From positions 1 to 56,797 of the forward strand of contig JAEUHS010000006.1 in assembly GCA_016794035.1 (NCBI GenBank): a stretch of DNA of 56,797 bases, in the 5' to 3' direction. The position numbers and the translations under genes are program-made. This document shows positions 51,904 to 56,797 of this stretch, piece after piece; positions within the stretch are counted from its first letter, which is position 1; the number at the start of each line of letters is the position of its first letter. The notes beneath the pieces were generated by a model that worked only from the letters and a program-made list of their open reading frames with translations, searched no databases and was not told the DNA's origin. Origin of the DNA: Planctomycetota bacterium (GTDB lineage Bacteria > Planctomycetota > UBA1135 > UBA2386).

Positions 51904-53499
51904 TCAGCCGTCGGCGGGCGGCGGCGTGCCGAGCTTGCTGTAGAGCGTGCGCCGGCCGATGCCGAGCAGCCGCGCCGCTTCGCTCTTGTTGCCGCGCGCC
52001 ACCAACAGCGCGCGCTCGATCGCCCACTGCTCGAGCCGCACCAGCTGCAGCGATTCCGGCGCCGTGCCGGTGAACAGTTCCGGGTCGGGCGGCGACAGCA
52101 GCGCCGAGGCCAGCGGGCCGCCGGCGGCGAGCGCCCACAGCCGCTGCATCTCGTTCTTCAGCTGCCGCACGTTGCCCGGCCACGACCGCGACCGCAGCGC
52201 GGCGGCGAGGTCGGCGCCGAGCGCCGGCGGCGGCCGTCCCTGCTCGCGCGCGGCGGCGGCGAGGAAGTGCTCGGCCAGCGGCGCGATGTCGGACGGCCGC
52301 TCGCGCAGCGGTGGCAGGTGCACGGTGACCACGGCCAGCCGGAAGTAGAGGTCCTCGCGCAGCCGCCCCTCCGCCACGGCCTGCCGCGGGTCGCGGTTGC
52401 TGGCCGCGACGATGCGCACGTCGATGGCGAACTCGCGATCGCCGCCGACGGGCCGCACCGAGCGTGCTTCGAGCGCGCGCAGCAGCTTCGCCTGCAGGTC
52501 GAGGTCCATCTCGGTGACCTCGTCGAGGAACAGCGTGCCGCCGGCCGCCTGGCGCAGCAGGCCCGGGCGATCGCGGTCGGCGCCGGAGAACGCGCCGCGG
52601 CTGTGGCCGAACAGTTCGCTCTCGAGCAGCCCTTCGGCGATCGCGGCCGTGTTGACACCGACGAACTCGCCGCGGCGGCGCGGCCCCGCGGCGTGCAGTG
52701 CGCGCGCGGCGATCTCCTTGCCGGTGCCGCTCTCGCCGGTCAGCAGCACCGGCAGGTCGGTCGCGGCGACGCGATCGAGCACGTGCAGCGCGCGCAGCAG
52801 CGCCGGCGACTCGCCGAGCAGACCGGCGAACGAGTGCCGCAGCGTCTCGCGCGACACCGGCACCGGCGCCGCCAGCACCTCGGCCTGGGCGGCGACCGCC
52901 TGCTGCAGCGACCGGTTGTGCGCGGCCAACGCCTCGGCCTGGGCCCGGTTCTCGTCCAGCAGTTCGTGCAGGTGCAGCACGATCGCGCCCTGATCGGCGA
53001 ACGCCATCAGCCACGGCAGGTCGCGTTCGGAGAACGCGCCCTTGCGGAAACGGTGGTCGAGGTAGAGGCAGCCGAGCACGCGGTCACCGGTGCGCAGCGG
53101 CATGCTCAGCACCGAACGCAGCTGCAGGTCGGCGACGCTCTGCGCCGCACCCAGTTCGTCGGCCTGCGCATCCTCGCTGAACAGGCCCTCGCCCTGCTCG
53201 AACGCGCGCCGCAGGATCGTCGTCGACACCTTGCGCGCGGCGTTGGCGACCGGCTCGCGGTCGAGGCTGCGCGCGACCTCGACGGCGAACCCTGGCTCGG
53301 CCGGCTGTGCGGTGACGAGGAAGCCGCGCTCGGCGCCGAACAGGCGCACGGCCTCGTCGACCAACACGGTCAGCACCTGCTGGCGACTCGCGGCGGTCGC
53401 CAGCTGCCGGTTCAGCCCGAGGATCGCCAGCGCGCGCGGTGCGTCCTCGGCGCGGGCGTCGCCGCGCAGCCGCTGCAGGAAGTCGTGCCAGCGCGGCAT
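51904..53499 (-). CDS. Sigma-54-dependent transcriptional activator with GAF domain
   Basis: 531 residues. Residues about 30-190 are a GAF sensor domain (VDEAVRLFGAERGFLV, LRTGDRVLGCLYLDHR). The AAA+ sigma-54 interaction domain (about 225-460) has Walker A LLTGESGTGKEIAARAL, GGTLFLDEVTEMDLD and the arginine-finger region EGRLREDLYFRL. The sigma-54-contact loop is GAFSGA instead of GAFTGA. The C-terminal Fis-type helix-turn-helix is NKSEAARLLGIGRRTLYSKL. It probably senses a small molecule through GAF and activates genes with -24/-12 promoters. It follows the NifU-like gene by 3 bp on the same strand, so the two are likely co-transcribed. Cytosolic. Confidence 0.94.
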   Translation of the reverse strand: MPRWHDFLQRLRGDARAEDAPRALAILGLNRQLATAASRQQVLTVLVDEAVRLFGAERGFLVTAQPAEPGFAVEVARSLDREPVANAARKVSTTILRRAFEQGEGLFSEDAQADELGAAQSVADLQLRSVLSMPLRTGDRVLGCLYLDHRFRKGAFSERDLPWLMAFADQGAIVLHLHELLDENRAQAEALAAHNRSLQQAVAAQAEVLAAPVPVSRETLRHSFAGLLGESPALLRALHVLDRVAATDLPVLLTGESGTGKEIAARALHAAGPRRRGEFVGVNTAAIAEGLLESELFGHSRGAFSGADRDRPGLLRQAAGGTLFLDEVTEMDLDLQAKLLRALEARSVRPVGGDREFAIDVRIVAASNRDPRQAVAEGRLREDLYFRLAVVTVHLPPLRERPSDIAPLAEHFLAAAAREQGRPPPALGADLAAALRSRSWPGNVRQLKNEMQRLWALAAGGPLASALLSPPDPELFTGTAPESLQLVRLEQWAIERALLVARGNKSEAARLLGIGRRTLYSKLGTPPPADG

Positions 53500-53502
53500 C
53501 GC

Positions 53503-53850
53503 TCAGAGTCCGGCGGCCGCGAGCGCGCGACCGACCAGGGCCTCGGCATGGCGCTCGTGCACGGCGAGGCCACCGTGCGCGTCGATCGCCGCATGCAGGG
53601 TCGCGGCCGCGGCCGGCGCCGCGGTGCCGGTCAGCACCTTCGCCGCCAGCGCCGTCACCGCCATCGCCGCCGGACAGCCGCTCGCGCGCCACCTGAGCTC
53701 GTCGATGCGGCCGCCGCGGGTCCGCACGAACACCTCGACCCGGTCGCCGCACACCGGATGCTCGGCCGCGCCGCGCCGCACGTCGTCGCCGGCGAGTTCG
53801 CCGGCACCTTCGGCGGCCAGCAGCAGTTGCCTCAGCGGTGCCGACACCAT
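53503..53850 (-). CDS. NifU/IscU-like protein lacking one cysteine
   Basis: 115 residues, similar to the Fe-S scaffold domain: HPVCGDRVEVFVR (first Cys), RWRASGCPAAMAVTALAAKV (second Cys) and, in place of the third, VHERHAEALVGRALAAAG, where the expected Cys is His. The scaffold uses three Cys, so cluster assembly would need a His ligand or would be lost. No iscS, iscA or other Fe-S gene is nearby. It lies 3 bp before the sigma-54 activator on the same strand. It may instead be an Fe-S-linked regulator partner. Confidence 0.82.
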   Translation of the reverse strand: MVSAPLRQLLLAAEGAGELAGDDVRRGAAEHPVCGDRVEVFVRTRGGRIDELRWRASGCPAAMAVTALAAKVLTGTAAPAAAATLHAAIDAHGGLAVHERHAEALVGRALAAAGL

Positions 53851-53857
53851 GCGTCGC

Positions 53858-54055
53858 TCACGGTCGCTCGGCGAGACCGGACACCGGAGCGTCCGGCACC
53901 GTGTGCGCGGCGGGCGCCCGGCGATCCAGCCAGGTGAACTCGTCGGCGAGGAAGCGGCAGCCGCCGGCGGCGCACGCGACCCCGGCCAGCAGCAACGTGA
54001 CCAGGGCGGCGCGCCACCGCGGTGCGGTGCCGGCGCGGCATCGTTCAGGCTTCAT
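53858..54055 (-). CDS. Small lipoprotein next to lysA
   Basis: 65 residues. A basic start (MKPERCRAGTAPRWR), a hydrophobic core (AALVTLLLAGVACAAGG) and a lipobox AGGC with Cys at 33. The mature part is only about 32 residues. A very small lipoprotein beside lysA recalls LppL/LptM-type genes of gammaproteobacteria, but there it lies upstream and this is downstream with an 11-bp overlap with lysA. Homology is not claimed. Confidence 0.6.
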   Translation of the reverse strand: MKPERCRAGTAPRWRAALVTLLLAGVACAAGGCRFLADEFTWLDRRAPAAHTVPDAPVSGLAERP

Positions 54056-55334
54056 GCAGGTCGACCTCGTTCTGGAACAGCTGCGGCAAGGTGTCGCGCC
54101 GGCGCACCAGCTGGGCGCGGTCGCCGTCGACCAGGACCTCGGCCGGCCGGCAGCGGCTGTTGTAGTTCGAGGCCATGCTGGCACCGTACGCGCCGGCGCC
54201 CAACACCGCCAGCAGCTCACCGCGCGGCAACGGCGGCAGCGGCCGCTGGCGCGCCAGGAAGTCGCCGGTCTCGCACACCGGGCCGACGACGTCGACCGCG
54301 CGCGGCGGCAGCGGCGTCGCCACCACCGGCACGATCGGGTGCTCGGCCTGGTAGAGGGCCGGCCGCAGCAGGTCGTTCATCGCCGCGTCGACCAGCAGGA
54401 ACGTCGTGTGGTCCTGCCGCTTCTCGCCGAGCACCGCCGTCACCAGGATGCCGGCGTCACCGACCAGATGGCGCCCCGGTTCGAGCACCGGCCGCCAGCC
54501 GCGCGCCGTCAGCGTCGGCAGCACGGCGGCCGCGACCGCGGCGACGTCGAGCGGCTCGCCCTGGCCGTAGGCGATGCCGAAACCACCGCCGAGGTCGTAG
54601 TGCGTGATGCCCTCCCGGCGCACGGCCGCCGCGTCGACGAACTCGCACACGCGGTCGAGGGCCAGGCGGTACGGCTCGACCTGCCGCACCTGGCTGCCGA
54701 GGTGCACGTGGTAGCCGCAGAGCTCGAGCCGCGGCTCGCGGGCGATCGCCTCGACCACCGCGCCGGCCTGCGGCAGCCCGATGCCGAACTTGGTGTCGGT
54801 GCGCGCGGTGCTGATGTAGGCGTGCCCCCCCGCGTCGACGCCGGGGTTCAGGCGCAGCGCGACCCGCACCGGCCGGCCGCCACCAGCCGCAGCCGCCGCC
54901 AGCAGCGGCAGTTCGTGCGGCGACTCGACGTTGAAGAACAGGATGCCCGCCGCGACCGCCGCTGCGATCTCCCACGGCTGCTTGGCGACGCCGGCGAACA
55001 CGACGCCGTCGGTCGGCAACCCCGCCGCCTGCAGCCGCAGCAGCTCGCCGCCGCTGACGACGTCGAAGCCGGCGCCGAGCCGGTGCAGCCGCGCCAGCAG
55101 CGTCAGGTTCGGGTTCGCCTTGACCGCGTAGCAGATGTGCGCCGCCGCGCCGAACGCCGCCCGCAACGCCGCGAAGCGCTCGGCCAGCGTGGCCGCGCTG
55201 TAGACGTAGAGCGGCGTCCCGTGCCGCTGCGCCAGTTCGCGCACCGCGACGCCCTCACACCACAGCTCGCCGCGCCGCAGATGGAACGCCGAGGATCCGG
55301 CACCGGGGCATGGCGCTCGCGCCGCATCCGTCAT
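54045..55334 (-). CDS. lysA: Diaminopimelate decarboxylase
   Basis: 429-residue PLP enzyme, the last step of lysine synthesis: decarboxylates meso-diaminopimelate to L-lysine. PLP-lysine is in ICYAVKANPNLTLL; GGGFGIAYGQGEP, LEPGRHLVGDAG, GPVCETGDFLARQ and GAYGASMASNYN (substrate-binding site, with the Cys and the Tyr of the second subunit) are all present. Length is normal. Its presence indicates meso-DAP in the cell. The ATG at 55334 follows a short Ala/Gly-rich N-terminal extension. The stop overlaps the small lipoprotein gene by 11 bp. Confidence 0.96.
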   Translation of the reverse strand: MTDAARAPCPGAGSSAFHLRRGELWCEGVAVRELAQRHGTPLYVYSAATLAERFAALRAAFGAAAHICYAVKANPNLTLLARLHRLGAGFDVVSGGELLRLQAAGLPTDGVVFAGVAKQPWEIAAAVAAGILFFNVESPHELPLLAAAAAGGGRPVRVALRLNPGVDAGGHAYISTARTDTKFGIGLPQAGAVVEAIAREPRLELCGYHVHLGSQVRQVEPYRLALDRVCEFVDAAAVRREGITHYDLGGGFGIAYGQGEPLDVAAVAAAVLPTLTARGWRPVLEPGRHLVGDAGILVTAVLGEKRQDHTTFLLVDAAMNDLLRPALYQAEHPIVPVVATPLPPRAVDVVGPVCETGDFLARQRPLPPLPRGELLAVLGAGAYGASMASNYNSRCRPAEVLVDGDRAQLVRRRDTLPQLFQNEVDLHEA

Positions 55335-55410
55335 CCCGGCATCGTGCCCCGCCCACCGAGCCGCTTCCAGCGGCGAGCGAAGAGGAAGGGGAGCGAAGGC
55401 GGACGCCCTC

Positions 55411-55493
55411 GTATCACCACCGCAGTTCCGCGTGGCCCCGCCTGCCGCCGCCGCGGTGCAGGCTGCTCGCTTTCGCCCGCGTATCACCACCGC
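55411..55493. repeat. Direct repeat in the sigma-lysA gap
   Basis: GTATCACCACCGC occurs at 55411-55423 and 55481-55493, 70 bp apart, with similar GTGG tails. The 217 bp between the two genes hold no gene. Confidence 0.4.
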
Positions 55494-55515
55494 GTGGCGG
55501 CGGCACCAGAGCTGC

Positions 55516-55566
55516 AAGCTGGCCGGATCGTGTTCGCCCTGCGGGCGAACTCTATCCGTCCAGCTT
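55516..55566 (-). terminator. Long palindrome overlapping the sigma-factor 3' end
   Basis: Arms of 24 bp (55516-55539 and 55543-55566), 21 of 24 positions complementary, 3-nt loop TGC. On the minus strand the first arm contains the last codons and TAG of the sigma-factor gene; the second arm is the inverted copy. No T-run follows. It is the same arrangement as 8546-8602. Confidence 0.6.
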
Positions 55567-56439
55567 CGCCTTCAGCTTGTCGAGCACCCGGCCGTGGATC
55601 TGGCAGATGCGCGACGGCGACAGGCGCATGCGGCGCGCGATCTGCTTGCCGTTCAGGCCTTCGAGGTAGTGCAGTTGCAGCACCCGCCACTCGATGCGGT
55701 CGAGGCTGCTGCGGATCAGCTCGAGCAGCTCCTGCCGCGTCAGCGCTTCGATCGGCGACTCGATCGCATGGTCGGCCAGCGACTCGCAGCGCTCCTCGTC
55801 GGGGTCGCCCTCGTTGCCGCGCACGATCCGCCACATCAGCGGTTCGCAGCAGCGCAGCAACGCCACCTCGGTGATGCCGAGCGCCGCGGCGAGTTCGCTC
55901 TCGGTCGGCTCGCGTTCGAGGTCCATGCGCAGGCTGGCGCGGGCCTCGTTGCGTTCGCGCAGGCGCCGCCGCAGCAGCCGCGGCACGAAGTCCAGGTTGC
56001 GCAGTTCGTCGAGCATGGCGCCGCGCACCCGGATCCGCATGAACGCCTGGAACCGGTCGCAGCGCTCGGGTTCGTAGCTGGCGATCGCCTGCATCAGCCC
56101 CCACATGCCGGCGTGCACCAGATCCTGCGTGTCGACGCTGCGTGGCAGCCGGGCCGCGAGGCCATGGGCCATCGACTCGACCACCGTGCGGTGCCGCTCG
56201 ACCACGAGGTCCCTGAGCGAGGCCGTGCCACGCAGCCGGTAGCGCCGCAACAGGTCCTCGGTCGACTGGTCGGCCGGAGCCCGGCGCCGCGGTTTGGCGG
56301 CAGGCCCTTCTTCGGCAGCAGCCGGCGCTTCGAGGCCGACGCGACGCTCTGCCGCGCCCGCACCACCGCCGACTGCCCGGGCACTGCGGCCATCTGCGCG
56401 CGCGCTACGCAGCGCTGCACCAACGGAGTTGCTCACCAT
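55552..56439 (-). CDS. FliA/WhiG-type RNA polymerase sigma factor
   Basis: 295 residues with the three conserved sigma-70 group regions: region 2 (SVDTQDLVHAGMWGLMQAI with YEPERCDRFQAFMRIRVRG), region 3 (LEREPTESELAAALGI) and region 4 (EGLNGKQIARRMRLSPSRIC). An N-terminal extension of about 75 residues is Ala/Gly/Arg-rich and low complexity. The order and spacing are those of FliA/WhiG sigma factors, which drive flagellar or developmental genes; no flagellar gene is in the window. I chose the ATG at 56439; a GTG 10 codons upstream is possible. The leader is about 180 nt with the promoter at 56621-56650. Confidence 0.92.
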   Translation of the reverse strand: MVSNSVGAALRSARADGRSARAVGGGAGAAERRVGLEAPAAAEEGPAAKPRRRAPADQSTEDLLRRYRLRGTASLRDLVVERHRTVVESMAHGLAARLPRSVDTQDLVHAGMWGLMQAIASYEPERCDRFQAFMRIRVRGAMLDELRNLDFVPRLLRRRLRERNEARASLRMDLEREPTESELAAALGITEVALLRCCEPLMWRIVRGNEGDPDEERCESLADHAIESPIEALTRQELLELIRSSLDRIEWRVLQLHYLEGLNGKQIARRMRLSPSRICQIHGRVLDKLKAKLDG

Positions 56440-56580
56440 GTGCCACCCACACACATCTGGACCATCCACGTCGGGTCGCGCCCACCGCTGTGTTCGTGAC
56501 CGTGTGCGACTTCCGTCACCGATCGAACGTCAGCCACCGCGCGCTGATCCTGCTTCGACCTCGCTCGCGTGCAGGCGAAC

Positions 56581-56590
56581 GACACGTGTC
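56581..56590. promoter_or_regulatory. 10-bp palindrome in sigma-factor leader
   Basis: GACACGTGTC, a perfect palindrome about 25 bp downstream of the proposed transcription start. Possible operator. Confidence 0.3.
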
Positions 56591-56620
56591 ACGGTTGCTG
56601 AAGGAACGAACGACGCGCAG

Positions 56621-56650
56621 AGGCTAGCACAAGGTGGGCGCGCCGTGCAA
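56621..56650 (-). promoter_or_regulatory. Candidate promoter of the sigma-factor gene
   Basis: On the minus strand TTGCAC (56650-56645), 18-bp spacer, then TAGCCT (56626-56621) preceded by TGC as in extended -10 boxes. The ATG is about 180 nt further. Confidence 0.35.
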
Positions 56651-56691
56651 CGGGCTGAGTTGCACTTTGACGTCGACGAGGCGCCGCTCGA

Positions 56692-56797
56692 TCACGCGTC
56701 GACGGGACGCACGCGCAGTCGCAGTCGATGCATCACTTCGTTCTCGGCCGCGCGCATGCGCACACGATCGCGCGCACGAACATCGTCGAAGCCGGTC
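56692..56797 (-). CDS. C-terminal end of an unidentified gene
   Basis: The window ends in an open minus-strand frame reading TGFDDVRARDRVRMRAAENE and MHRLRLRVRPVDA before TGA at 56692-56694. The GC3 pattern fits coding. The gene begins outside; only about 35 residues are visible and I do not recognise them. If real, it lies 42 bp upstream of the sigma-factor promoter. Confidence 0.4.
   Translation of the reverse strand, partial: TGFDDVRARDRVRMRAAENEVMHRLRLRVRPVDA

Overview
The window is about 57 kb of very GC-rich, tightly packed bacterial DNA with no mobile element, CRISPR array, rRNA or tRNA that I could find. Complete LPS-heptose genes (HldE), TatC, lipoprotein signals and a diaminopimelate decarboxylase indicate a diderm cell. 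The Ser/Thr kinase fused to a formylglycine-generating-enzyme-like domain, the SUFU-domain protein, the secreted TPR proteins and the mixture of SD-led and apparently leaderless genes fit a Planctomycetota bacterium best. That assignment is inference from gene content, not from a marker gene.

Layout. 1-6085: a minus-strand signalling operon, kinase -> lipoprotein -> PP2C phosphatase, coupled by 4-bp overlaps. 6116-9857: cinA, tatC and a membrane-anchored coiled-coil protein. 10149-12058: coaE coupled to a Rho paralogue whose ATPase site is destroyed. 12063-19433: seven minus-strand genes for surface glycan assembly (five GT2 and one GT4 glycosyltransferase plus a PIG-L deacetylase), split by an intrinsic terminator. 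19552-33283: mixed housekeeping and envelope genes (phosphoglycolate phosphatase, HD-GYP protein, two heptose-nucleotidyltransferase paralogues, secreted TPR proteins, aminopeptidase P, an isolated SecA-like fragment, a deoxyhypusine-synthase-like protein coupled to hldE).

34028-41479 is the most unusual region: a plus-strand operon encoding a 101-residue protein made almost wholly of five tandem 19-residue repeats centred on Asn-His-Asn, then a TPR protein, an HlyD-type membrane-fusion protein, an ABC exporter with a C39 double-glycine peptidase, and a second ABC exporter. The exporter trio has the composition of NHLM-type bacteriocin secretion systems. The substrate is not a nitrile-hydratase or Nif11 leader peptide, and no modification enzyme is present. 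Every repeat carries a Gly-Gly or Ala-Gly pair, so I propose a multi-core secreted peptide precursor. The operon is flanked by gene relics on the left and a shortened ABC gene on the right.

41515-56797: DUF1289 and SUFU proteins, endonuclease III, a dicarboxylate symporter, a TauE-like exporter, Lon, glycerol kinase, a secreted protein, a sigma-54 activator, a NifU-like protein, a small lipoprotein with lysA, and a FliA/WhiG-type sigma factor. Cross-cutting signals are -10-like hexamers exactly 6 nt before several start codons, and long palindromes that incorporate the last codons of two genes.
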